A stretch of 64,000 nucleotides of DNA from assembly GCA_963717705.1 (NCBI GenBank), contig CAVQWT010000006.1, forward strand, positions 248,001 to 312,000, written 5' to 3'. Position 1 is the stretch's first letter, and each line of letters opens with the position of its first letter. The notes beneath the pieces were generated by a model, which did no database searches, was not told the origin of the DNA, and saw only the letters and a program-made list of their open reading frames with translations. A program made the position numbers and the translations under genes. Origin of the DNA: CAVQWT01 sp963717705. GTDB lineage: Bacteria > Pseudomonadota > Gammaproteobacteria > Burkholderiales > Casimicrobiaceae. Below are positions 53,194 through 61,858 of the stretch, piece after piece.

Positions 53194-54051
53194 ATGCCAC
53201 CGCGCTTCCGCCCGCCAAACGTCCTGCGCTCGCTGCTCGTTGCCTTGCTGGTCATGGCCGCCGCACCCGCGTGCGCCGCCGACGAGGAAGCGACGCGGAT
53301 CGGCGGCATCGACGTGGTCGTCTGGACGCCCTCCGCCGGCGGCCGCGAGAAACTTCCCGTGCTGGTGTTCTCGCACGCCCTGTACATGTGCCCCGGCCAG
53401 TCGAGCTACCTGACCCGGGCGCTGGCGGACGCCGGGTACCTCGTGATCGCCCCGCGGCATGCCGATTCCGCGTGCAGCTTTTCCACGTGGCCCAGCGTGT
53501 GGCGTATGAGCGGGAAGCCGTCGCCGCTGTGGACCGACAGCGACTACCGGGACCGGGCCGACGACATCCGCACCGTCCTCGAGGCGCTGCCCGAGGACCT
53601 GCGGTATCGCGCCATCGCCGATCCGGGTCGGCTGGCCCTGGTCGGGCACTCGCTCGGCGGATACACGGTGCTGGGACTCGGCGGCGCGTGGCCATCGTGG
53701 CGCCTGCCCGGCGTGCGCGCCATCGTGGCGCTGACGCCCTACTCGCTGCCGTTCCAGCGCAGCGAAGGGTTGAGCCGCATTTCCGCGCCGGTCATGTACC
53801 AGGCGGGATCGCTCGACCCGGTGTTCACCGTGCCGATCGAGGAGTTCGGCTACGCGCAGACGCCGGAGCCGAAGTACCTGGTAAAGATGGCCTGGGCGAA
53901 CCACATGGCATGGACGGACTTCGGGATTTCCGATCGCGATGCGATCGTCAACTACGCGGTCGCGTTCCTGGATCGCTACGTCAAGGGCGCGCCGGAAGCG
54001 CTGACGCTGCTCGTTGCGCAGCCGGGCGTGTCGACCTTCCTGCGCAATTGA
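53194..54051 (+). CDS. Secreted alpha/beta-hydrolase (dienelactone hydrolase/PAF-AH-like)
   Basis: A 285-residue exported enzyme. The signal peptide (cleavage near CAAD) precedes a hydrolase fold with VLVFSHALYMCPGQSSYL (oxyanion), the nucleophile elbow LVGHSLGGYTVLG, Asp in QAGSLDPVFTVP and a late His (WANHMAWTD). The domain resembles platelet-activating-factor acetylhydrolase and dienelactone hydrolase families, so it cleaves an ester in the periplasm or outside. The ATG at 53194 opens the signal peptide. It is followed by a convergent gene. Confidence 0.85.
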   Translation: MPPRFRPPNVLRSLLVALLVMAAAPACAADEEATRIGGIDVVVWTPSAGGREKLPVLVFSHALYMCPGQSSYLTRALADAGYLVIAPRHADSACSFSTWPSVWRMSGKPSPLWTDSDYRDRADDIRTVLEALPEDLRYRAIADPGRLALVGHSLGGYTVLGLGGAWPSWRLPGVRAIVALTPYSLPFQRSEGLSRISAPVMYQAGSLDPVFTVPIEEFGYAQTPEPKYLVKMAWANHMAWTDFGISDRDAIVNYAVAFLDRYVKGAPEALTLLVAQPGVSTFLRN

Positions 54052-54108
54052 ATCCCCCGACGGGGCTCGCTTCGCGCGAGGCGGCGATCGCGGGCGCCCG
54101 CAGGACGG

Positions 54109-55245
54109 TCACCGCGCCGGCGTCGCCGGCACGTCGGTCGAGGGGGCGCTGTCCGGGAACTCGCCGATCGGCGTCCCCTGCGGCAGGAACCGTACGCGCC
54201 GGCGAAAGTTCTCGCTGTCCGACCTGGCTCTCTTCGTGGCGAGTTCGACGGCGTCCGGGTAGGCCATGGGGGTCCTGCCCGGCCCGATCTCGAGCAGCTT
54301 CGTCGCGTCGTTCACGCGCACGCCGTACTTGCCCATGTTGTAGAGGACGTACCCCGCGAAGAGATTGTCGAAGTCCTCGTAACGGCCCTGTTCCTTGCGG
54401 AAGTCGCGCGACAGGACGGAGGGGAACCGGTCGGGCAGGTCCTTGAACGCCACCTTCTCCTCTTCGTGCGGATCCACCCAGGTCGAGCCGCCGTATTTTC
54501 GGTAAAGCACCACGTCCAGTCCGTAGCCGCGCGCGCTCCACTGCTTGAGAAGTCTCATGGCCATCTCGGTGGGAATGTTGGCGTTGGCGGCCGCCACCAA
54601 TTTACGTCCGGAGAGAAGCTTCGCGCTGTCGACCTCGAGGTCCGTGTACCCGGCGCCGAACCTGAACGCAGCGCCGATGGTCTTGGCGCAGTTGAGGCGC
54701 AGGTAGTCGTACTTGACCTCCCGGTCGTGGTATTCGGTGTCCCGGACCCGGCCGTGATAGTCGTCGTTGATGCGCTTGAAGAATGCGACCAGCGCCTCCT
54801 TCTCGGCGGCCGGGACGCCGTAGACGCGGACGCCGACGACCGAACGCTTGTAGACCTCGCCGAAGTCGAGGCCGAACGAGGCCTTGTCGCCGAGCGACGA
54901 GGTCGTCCCGAACAGGTACTCCTTCTTCGGGATCGCGACCATCAGGTCGTCGGTATAGAAGTCCTCCTGATGCTTGGGCGCACGGTCGGCGTAGAAGTTG
55001 GCCGAGTAGACGATGTCGTCGCCCGGGATCCGGTCGCGAATGGCCAGGGCGAGGTGGCCCGCCGAGCCGCCCTTGGACGTGCCGTAGCTGATCAGCAGCT
55101 CGAGGTCGTACGGGTCCTGCCGCAGGACGTCCGCAATCGCGTCGACGTTGGCAGGTGGCGGCCCGCCCCTGGTTCCGAAGTCGGCGGCTGCCACGTGAAC
55201 CGCGTACGCAAGCATCGCCAGCAGTGCCCAGGTCGCGCCCTTCAT
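54109..55245 (-). CDS. Exported protein, possible permuted NlpC/P60 cysteine-hydrolase
   Basis: A 378-residue protein with a signal peptide (MKGATWALLAMLAYAVHVAA). The segment GTSKGGSAGHLALAIRD (His) and, later, LRLNCAKTI (Cys) resemble the His and Cys spacing of DUF4105-like/permuted NlpC/P60 enzymes, but the overall family is not one I recognise. The EEKVAFKDLPDRFPSVLSRD region and the end are unknown. It is followed by a CaCA antiporter gene upstream on the same strand (53-bp gap), which may share its transcript. Confidence 0.6.
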   Translation of the reverse strand: MKGATWALLAMLAYAVHVAAADFGTRGGPPPANVDAIADVLRQDPYDLELLISYGTSKGGSAGHLALAIRDRIPGDDIVYSANFYADRAPKHQEDFYTDDLMVAIPKKEYLFGTTSSLGDKASFGLDFGEVYKRSVVGVRVYGVPAAEKEALVAFFKRINDDYHGRVRDTEYHDREVKYDYLRLNCAKTIGAAFRFGAGYTDLEVDSAKLLSGRKLVAAANANIPTEMAMRLLKQWSARGYGLDVVLYRKYGGSTWVDPHEEEKVAFKDLPDRFPSVLSRDFRKEQGRYEDFDNLFAGYVLYNMGKYGVRVNDATKLLEIGPGRTPMAYPDAVELATKRARSDSENFRRRVRFLPQGTPIGEFPDSAPSTDVPATPAR

Positions 55246-55297
55246 CGTGCTGCCGCAACGGAGTCCGGCGGTCGCGGCGTCTGCGCGGTCGCCCGTT

Positions 55298-56392
55298 TCA
55301 CTGCGCACCCGGCGGCAGCAGGTAGAGCGTCATGGCGAAGATCAGATACACCATCAGCACCAGCACGCCGACGAACCAGGCCGACCGTCCGCTGTTCGTG
55401 ACCAGGAATGCGGTGAGGGTGGCGATGAGCACCATCACCACCGCGCCCGGCCAGAGCTGCAGGTCCATCGGCGTCGGACCGATCACGTAACTCAGCAGCA
55501 CCAGCACCGGCGCGACGAACAGCGCGATCTGCGACGCGCTCCCCAAGGCGATGCCCACGCTGAGGTCGAGCCGGTTCTTGCGCGCGCCGGAGAACGCCGA
55601 GGCCATCTCCGCCGCGCCGCCCACCAGCGCCACGACGATGAAGCCGACGAACGCGGGGGTCATCCCGAAGGTCTCAGCCGCCTTCTGCACCGACTCGACG
55701 AAGATCTCGCTCACCAGCGCGACCAGCACGGTGACCCCGGCCAGCGTGGCCAGCGCCAGCCCCATCGGCCATGGCGCTTCGCCGTCCTCGGCGTGGTCCG
55801 CGCCGGCGAAGAGCTCCCGGTGCGTCTTGAGCGAGAACAGCATCCCCAGTCCATAGGCGACGATGAGCACCACGGCCAGACCCAGGCTCAGCTTCTGGGT
55901 GAACGCGGCCTTCGCCACCGAGTCGGCCGTGGCGATCGCCGAAGGAATCAGCAGCGCGACCGTCGCCAGGAACAGCATTCCCGCCTGGACGCGGGCGTTG
56001 ACCCGGTTGTACTCCTGCACGTGGTACTTGAGCCCGCCGAGCAGGAACGACGCGCCCAGCATGAACAGCGTGTTGGTGACGATCGCGCCGGCAATCGACG
56101 CCTTCACCAACATGTACTCGCCGGCGCGCAGGGCGGTCAGTGCGATGACCAGCTCGGTCAGGTTGCCCAGCGTGGCATTGAGCAGGCCACCCGCCGCGTC
56201 GCCGGTCTTGGCCGCGACGGACTCGGTGGCGTGACTCAGCAGTGTGGCCAGCGGCACGATGGCGAGCACCGACAGCACGAACAGCAGCGTGTGCGCGTCG
56301 GGCTTGAGCTTCGCGGCGGCGAACACGATGGGCACGAAGGCCAGCAGCCACAGCATCGGGTTGCGGCGGACTTCCTTGAGCAGTGCGTTCAT
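55298..56392 (-). CDS. Calcium/proton antiporter (CaCA family, ChaA/CAX-type)
   Basis: A 364-residue inner-membrane exchanger with about 11 membrane segments. The two inverted-repeat motifs characteristic of CAX are NATLGNLTELVIALTAL (about 71-87) and GGAAEMASAFSGARKN with GIALGSASQIALFVAP. It exports Ca2+ in exchange for protons. The ATG at 56392 begins MNALLKEVRRNP, typical of the family. Confidence 0.9.
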   Translation of the reverse strand: MNALLKEVRRNPMLWLLAFVPIVFAAAKLKPDAHTLLFVLSVLAIVPLATLLSHATESVAAKTGDAAGGLLNATLGNLTELVIALTALRAGEYMLVKASIAGAIVTNTLFMLGASFLLGGLKYHVQEYNRVNARVQAGMLFLATVALLIPSAIATADSVAKAAFTQKLSLGLAVVLIVAYGLGMLFSLKTHRELFAGADHAEDGEAPWPMGLALATLAGVTVLVALVSEIFVESVQKAAETFGMTPAFVGFIVVALVGGAAEMASAFSGARKNRLDLSVGIALGSASQIALFVAPVLVLLSYVIGPTPMDLQLWPGAVVMVLIATLTAFLVTNSGRSAWFVGVLVLMVYLIFAMTLYLLPPGAQ

Positions 56393-56918
56393 GGGTTCAG
56401 TTTGCTCCGGAATCGACGCTGCGAAGACGCCATGCCGACTGTGGCGGCGGGAGCCCATGCCGCTGCACATCCAGCGTACAGTCATAACACTCGCGTTTCG
56501 AATGATGTCTGCGCAACTCCCCCCCTGCAGCGACGCGCCTCCGGCCACTCCACCGACGATGATGACCCTCATGCTTCGTCTCCTGTTGCCGGCCCTTGCG
56601 CGGCCCGACGACTCGTCGTACTGCCCGGGCACCGCACTTGTGTCATTATCGAACCAGGTCATCTTCGCGCTGGATTTTTTCCGACACCGATTGGATATTA
56701 TTGCGACAATCAGGCCTTGCTAGCTTGCGGCAAATCAACGCCGTGCCGCGTGCACTGTGCAAGGCCGAACGGGCCCGTAAACCGCGGGCCGGTGGTCGGC
56801 GAAATCGGGGCCGGAACCGGCGAGGGCGACGGGTGACCCGGCACCCCGCGCGCAGGCTGCGTGCCGGCATGCCCCCCGCGCGTCACGCGACGCTGCGCCG
56901 ACTCGAAGGGACCAGCGA
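56393..56918. other. Intergenic region between CAX and GNAT genes
   Basis: Over 500 bp. It holds the short oxidoreductase fragment described separately and an AT-rich patch at about 56640-56715, unusual for this window and likely a promoter or insertion scar. No intact gene seen. Confidence 0.5.
56531..56572 (-). pseudogene. N-terminal fragment of a CoA-disulfide-reductase-like FAD enzyme
   Basis: From an ATG at 56572, preceded by a good AGGAGA, the sequence MRVIIVGGVAGGAS is the exact FAD-binding N-terminus of pyridine-nucleotide-disulfide oxidoreductases of the CoA-disulfide reductase type. It loses similarity after about 14 codons. It is a gene stump, presumably left by deletion. Confidence 0.6.
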
Positions 56919-57448
56919 TGGACTCGGGCTTCATTGACCGCGACGTCACCTGCGCGACGGGCGCGTCGTGCACCTCCGCGCGATGCAGCCGTCGGACGAG
57001 GCGGAACTCCTGCAAGCGTTCGAGCGGATGGACGCGGATGCCCGCTACATGCGGTTCATGCGCGTCGTCCACGAGCCCAATCTGGACCGATTGCGCAACG
57101 CGCTCGCGTCGTTCCCGGTCGGCGGGCTCGGAATCGTGGCGACCGCCCCGGCGGCCGACGGGATCGACATCGTCGGAAGCGCGATTTTCGTGATCGGGAG
57201 CCACCCCTCGAGCTGCGAATTCGCGATCAACGTCGCCGCCGAACTACGGCGGGGCCGGCCTCGGTGGCACGCTGATGACGGCGCTGATCGACGCCGCGAA
57301 ACGGCGCGGGCTCCAGGACATGGAAGGCTTCGTGCTGGCCGAGAACAAGCCGATGCTGAGGCTTGCCGCGCGACTCGGGTTCAGCATCGCGCCCGACCCC
57401 GAAGACCGGACCGTTCGCCTCTGCCGGCTGCGCCTCGGCGCTCCCTGA
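56919..57448 (+). pseudogene. GNAT-family acetyltransferase, frameshifted twice
   Basis: From ATG 56919 (ribosome-binding site GAAGGG), MDSGFIDRDV is followed one base out of phase by LRDGRVVHLRAMQPSDEAEL up to SCEFAINVAA. After another one-base shift at about 57243 comes NYGGAGLGGTLMTALIDAAK, with the acetyl-CoA loop GGAGLGG, to RLCRLRLGAP and TGA at 57446-57448. The pieces together are a full-length GNAT of about 175 residues. Both shifts are by one base; sequence error or recent decay are both possible. Confidence 0.75.
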
Positions 57449-57562
57449 TGCCGCGCGGGCGGACATGCGCGAGATATCGCTGCCCGCCTGGCCGCCGGCC
57501 GGGTCCCCTGGCGCGGCAAGTCGACGCGCGTCGCGCCTTGCGGCAGCGGATGCCGTAGCGGA

Positions 57563-59041
57563 CTACCGGGTCGCGGGTGCCTTCGGCCCGGTGCCGGGCG
57601 ACTTCGGGTCCGCGACGACCTTGGCGCCGACGTCCTTCAGCAGGCGCTGGAACTCGGGCGACGCGAGGATGATCGTCCCCGCGGCGGCGCGCAGGCGATC
57701 GACCGCCTCGGGCGGCAGCACGAACGACGTCGGCTGCTGGTTCAGGTACTCGAATTCCACCCTGTCCTTGAGCTCGGCGAACGAGACGTCGATGGCGTAG
57801 ACCTCCGCGTCCGGCGCGCGCACCACCCTGGCCACCGCAGGATCGGTGTTGGACTTCATCGCCGCCGAATCCCTGATGAGCCGGAACGAGCGCCACCTGC
57901 CCGCAATATCTCTGAGCTGCTCTACGGTTTCGAAGGAATTCCGGTCGATCGGCGTCCCGGTCGCCTTGAGCAGCGTCTCGACCATGCTGGGCGACTGCTC
58001 GGACCGATCCCAGTCCGTCCTCGGCTCGGACACGGAGTTGACGACGATCACGACGATCCTGCGCACGTGATCGAGCGGCGTGGGCGCGCCCGATTCGCGC
58101 AGCGCTTCGAGAAGTTCCATGACGTCGAGCACGCCGCGCATACCGATGTTGTCCGACACGCCTCCGTCCACCATATGCAGGAACGGCCGGTTGACGCCGT
58201 CGGCATAGGCCATCGTGGACTTCAGCGTGCGCGTCGCCCGCGCGGCGGGCCGCGGCGGGTCCGGAGCCTCGACGAAGGGCACCGCCCAGGCCGGAAGCTT
58301 CATGTTGCAGGTACCGCCGTAATTGTTCAGCGTCACCGCCGACAGGACCACCGGCACCGCCGACGATGCCGCGGCAGCGCGGGACAACCGGACCGCGTCG
58401 AGATCCGAGCAGATCACGTCGAAGAAGGCCTGGTTGAAGACGAAGCGGGACCCCGTCGACAGGTCGGTGGCCGCCGCCATGATCGTCGGGCCGCCACCGC
58501 GCTTGAGATCGCCGTAGGTCGCACCGTTGAAGAGGATCTCGTCGTACAGTTCCGCCGCCAGTTCGGACCGGCCCCAGCCGGTCGACGACAGGCGACCCCA
58601 GTTGAAGGGATTGAGCGTGCGGGTGAGGATCTCGCCCTGCACGTTGCGCTTGAGGAAACGCGTCTCGTAGTCGTCGAACAGTTTGTCGCCGTACAGACCG
58701 TACGCCAGCGCGGTGAAACTGCCGCCGGAAACGCCGGTGATCAGGTCGACCTGGTCGAGCAGCCGGACGGTCCGCCCATTCGCGTCGACGACTTCCGTCC
58801 GCCGCAGGACTTCCAGCACCCCGTAGGAAAAGGCGGCGGCCCGCGTGCCGCCCCCGGAGAAGGCCAGGACGACGAGCGCCTCCTTGCCTGTTTCCCTGGC
58901 TCGCTCCTGGCGGGCCTCGAACCGGTAGCCGAAACTCGGGTTCGCTTGCGTGATGGGAGGGTTGACCGGGCGGGTCGCGCAGCCGCCGAGCAGGGCAATC
59001 AGGCCGAATGCCAGCCATGGGGTCAGGTTCAGGCGAGTCAT
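57563..59041 (-). CDS. Patatin-like phospholipase lipoprotein
   Basis: A 492-residue protein. A lipobox (LGGC, Cys about 21) is followed by the patatin domain: LAFSGGGTRAAAFSYGVLEV (oxyanion Gly-rich loop), the nucleophile Ser in ITGVSGGSFTAL and the catalytic Asp in HMVDGGVSDN. A C-terminal part of about 130 residues follows. The lipid anchor suggests a phospholipase or acyl hydrolase acting in the envelope. Intact, unlike the patatin at 35754-36884. Confidence 0.9.
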   Translation of the reverse strand: MTRLNLTPWLAFGLIALLGGCATRPVNPPITQANPSFGYRFEARQERARETGKEALVVLAFSGGGTRAAAFSYGVLEVLRRTEVVDANGRTVRLLDQVDLITGVSGGSFTALAYGLYGDKLFDDYETRFLKRNVQGEILTRTLNPFNWGRLSSTGWGRSELAAELYDEILFNGATYGDLKRGGGPTIMAAATDLSTGSRFVFNQAFFDVICSDLDAVRLSRAAAASSAVPVVLSAVTLNNYGGTCNMKLPAWAVPFVEAPDPPRPAARATRTLKSTMAYADGVNRPFLHMVDGGVSDNIGMRGVLDVMELLEALRESGAPTPLDHVRRIVVIVVNSVSEPRTDWDRSEQSPSMVETLLKATGTPIDRNSFETVEQLRDIAGRWRSFRLIRDSAAMKSNTDPAVARVVRAPDAEVYAIDVSFAELKDRVEFEYLNQQPTSFVLPPEAVDRLRAAAGTIILASPEFQRLLKDVGAKVVADPKSPGTGPKAPATR

Positions 59042-59174
59042 GGGTTCACCGCAGTGTGTTGGGAGATTCGGTCTGAAGCCGGCGGTCGGCGGTTCCCCTT
59101 GCGAGGGCGCCGACAGCCGCGAGGCACGGTGCAACCTCGGCATTTTACGCCAGGGCGAGCCGGCGCGATCCCGC

Positions 59175-60869
59175 TCAGGTCGCCGTGGCCGGCGGCCGCA
59201 CGCCGCCCGTCGCCGGCAGCGCCTGGTAGCGCTCGATCGCTGCGCGCGCGTTGAACAGCATCCGCTCGCGCCCCAGCCGCCGGTCCAGCCCGGCGTGCTT
59301 GGCCGTCTCCAGGACGCCCGGGTTCAGCCCTGCCAGCCATACCACGGTGCCGCCCTCGGTCATCCGCTGCTCGCCTTCCATCAGCGCCTGCAGCGCCGAG
59401 TATTCGACGTCGGGCACCCGGCTCATGTCCAAAGCCACCACCCGCGGCTTGTGCTCCGCGACCAACTCGCGGATCCGGTCCAAGACGTATTGCGCGTTGA
59501 CGAAGAACAGCCGGCCCTCCGGCCGCAGTATCAGCAGCCCGTCGAACGTCTCGTCGTCGGGGTGTTCGGGCGAAAGCGGCCGCAGCACGTCGGCCCCGCG
59601 CTTGCGGCCGATGATCGACACGCGCGGGTGGGCAGTCTGGCTGGCGAGCCCGATCATCGACACGATGATCGCCACCACGATGCCCTTGAGCGTGCCGAAC
59701 ACCAGCACCCCGGCGCAGGCGATCAGCGCCCAGCGGAACTCCATCGTGCGCACGCCGCGGATCGCGCGGAACTCCGCCGGCTGGATCAGCCCGACCGAGT
59801 AGACGATGACGACCGCCGCAAGGGTCGCGTGCGGCAGCAGGCCCAGGATCGGCGCCAGCAGCAGCATCGTGGCGAGCGCGGTGCCCGCGGTCACCAGCGA
59901 CGCCTTCTGCGACTGACCTCCCGCGGCGCGCACCACGGCGGTCTGCGACGTCCCGCCCCCCGCCGGCATCGCGCCGAACAGCGCGCCACCGAGGTTGGCG
60001 GCCCCGGTCGCAACCAGCTCGCGGTTGGCGTTGATCGGCGGGTCGCCGGGGCGGGCGAAGGCGCGCCCCGCCGCGATCGTCTCGGTGAAGCTCATCAGCG
60101 CGATCCCCAGCGCGCCGGGGACCAATTGCGCGATCAACCCGGGATCCGGCAGCGTGAGCGACGGGAAGCCCTGCGGAATCAGGCCGACCGTCGAGACTCC
60201 GAGTGCCTCGAGGCCGAAGAACCACGACGCGGCGATCGCGCCCCCGACGGCGACCAGCGGCGCCGGCGAATGCGGCCACAGCCGCTCCATGCCGACCAGC
60301 ACCGCGAACGTCGCCACGGCCACCGCCAGCGTCAGCAGCGAGGTGCCGGGAACGTGCTGGACGACGCTCAGCAGGTCGAAGAAGAATCCCTGCTTGGTGA
60401 TGTGGATGCCCAGGAGCTTCGGCACCTGGTCCAGCACGATCACGAGCCCGATGCCCGCCTTGAAGCCCGTCAGCACCGGCGTCGAAATGAAGTTCGCGAC
60501 GAACCCCAGTTTCATCAGCCGCGCCAGCAACAGCATCGCGCCGACCAGCGCGGCCAGCGTGGCCGTCGCCGTGACGAGCCTGGCCGGATCGCCGTCCGGC
60601 ACCACCAGGCCGAGCTGCGTGCCGGCCAGGATCGCCAGCGTGGTGGTCGAGCTGACGCTGAGCACCCGCGACGAGCCGAGCAGCGCGTAGACCACCATCG
60701 GGATGAAGGCGGTATAGAGGCCGATGGCGACCGGCAACCCGGCGACCGTCGCGTAGGCCATCGCCTTGGGCAGCACGACCGCCGCGGCCGTCAGGCCGGC
60801 CACGACGTCGAAGCGAAGCGCCCCGGTGCCGGACGGTGCCGGCGTCGCGCCCGTCGAAGGCGAACTCAT
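59175..60869 (-). CDS. SulP-family anion transporter with STAS domain
   Basis: A 564-residue transporter. The membrane part (about 1-420) carries the SulP signature AYATVAGLPVAIGLYTAFIP and NRELVATGAANLGGALFGAM. The cytoplasmic STAS domain (about 440-545) has VVALDMSRVPDVEYSALQAL. SulP proteins move sulfate, bicarbonate or dicarboxylates; the substrate is not evident. It lies about 20 bp after the ppk2 stop on the same strand. Confidence 0.93.
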   Translation of the reverse strand: MSSPSTGATPAPSGTGALRFDVVAGLTAAAVVLPKAMAYATVAGLPVAIGLYTAFIPMVVYALLGSSRVLSVSSTTTLAILAGTQLGLVVPDGDPARLVTATATLAALVGAMLLLARLMKLGFVANFISTPVLTGFKAGIGLVIVLDQVPKLLGIHITKQGFFFDLLSVVQHVPGTSLLTLAVAVATFAVLVGMERLWPHSPAPLVAVGGAIAASWFFGLEALGVSTVGLIPQGFPSLTLPDPGLIAQLVPGALGIALMSFTETIAAGRAFARPGDPPINANRELVATGAANLGGALFGAMPAGGGTSQTAVVRAAGGQSQKASLVTAGTALATMLLLAPILGLLPHATLAAVVIVYSVGLIQPAEFRAIRGVRTMEFRWALIACAGVLVFGTLKGIVVAIIVSMIGLASQTAHPRVSIIGRKRGADVLRPLSPEHPDDETFDGLLILRPEGRLFFVNAQYVLDRIRELVAEHKPRVVALDMSRVPDVEYSALQALMEGEQRMTEGGTVVWLAGLNPGVLETAKHAGLDRRLGRERMLFNARAAIERYQALPATGGVRPPATAT

Positions 60870-60888
60870 GCGGCCCGCCCCGCCGCGC

Positions 60889-61771
60889 TCAGAAGCGCTC
60901 CGGCACGTACTTGAACGGAATGTCGGCGGCCTTGTAGCGGCCGATCTTGCGCTTGGGCAGCTTGACCTTCGGCGCCGGCACCGCCTTGTAGGGCACCTGC
61001 CTCGAGGAAGTGGCTGATCACGTTCAGGCGCACCCGCTTCTTGTCCTCCGACCGCGCGACGAACCACGGCGCCCAGGAGGAATCGGTGGCGGCGAACATC
61101 TCGTCGCGGGCCTTGGTGTAATCGTCCCAGCGATCGTAGGACTTCACGTCCATCGGCGAGAGCTTCCAGGTCTTGCGCCCGTCGCCGATCCGCGCCTTGA
61201 GCCGCCGCGACTGCTCTTCGGGACTGACTTCCAGCCAGTACTTGAGCAGGATGACGCCGGACTTGACCATCAGCTTCTCGAACAGCGGCACGACCTCGAG
61301 GAAGCCCTTCGCCTGCTCCGGGGTGCAGAACCCCATCACGCGCTCGACGCCCGCGCGGTTGTACCAGCTGCGGTCGAAGATCACGATCTCGCCCGCGGCG
61401 GGCAGGTGCGGCAGGTAGCGCTGCGCATACATCTGGGACTTCTCGCGCTCGGTCGGCGCGGGGAGCGCGATCACGCGAAACACGCGCGGACTGACGCGCT
61501 CGGTGATCGCCTTGATCGTGCCGCCCTTGCCGGCGCCGTCGCGGCCCTCGAACAGGATGCACACCTTGAGGCCCTTGTGGACGACCCACTGCTGAAGCTT
61601 GACCAGCTCCACGTGCAGCTTCTTCAGTTCGCGGTCGTAGTCCTTGGTGGACAGCGCCTTCCCCGGCTTCGGATCGTCGCCCTTGCCCCCGGCCGCCTTC
61701 GCGGCGCTTCCGTCACCAGCCTTCGCCCTGCCCTTCGGCTTGGGTTTCGTCGTCGCGTTCTTCCTGGCCAT
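60889..61771 (-). CDS. ppk2: Polyphosphate kinase 2 family (frameshift near the C-terminus)
   Basis: Starts MARKNATTKPK with a Lys/Ala-rich N-terminal tail (about 1-40). The PPK2 core shows Walker A FEGRDGAGKGGTIKAI, the lid DRSWYNRAGVERVMGF and SPEEQSRRLKARI. PPK2 transfers phosphate between polyphosphate and nucleotides. After NVISHFLE an extra G (about 61009) shifts the frame. The normal ending QVPYKAVPAPKVKLPKRKIG to YVPERF and TGA (60891-60889) is one base out of phase. Removing one base gives a 293-residue protein of normal length. Confidence 0.9.
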
Positions 61772-61858
61772 CGTCGTCTCCGTCGATTCGAAAGTAGGGT
61801 CAGACTCGACTTTTTGCCAGCGGAGCGAAGCCATGCCCTCGGCCTGGCCGTCCGTCGA

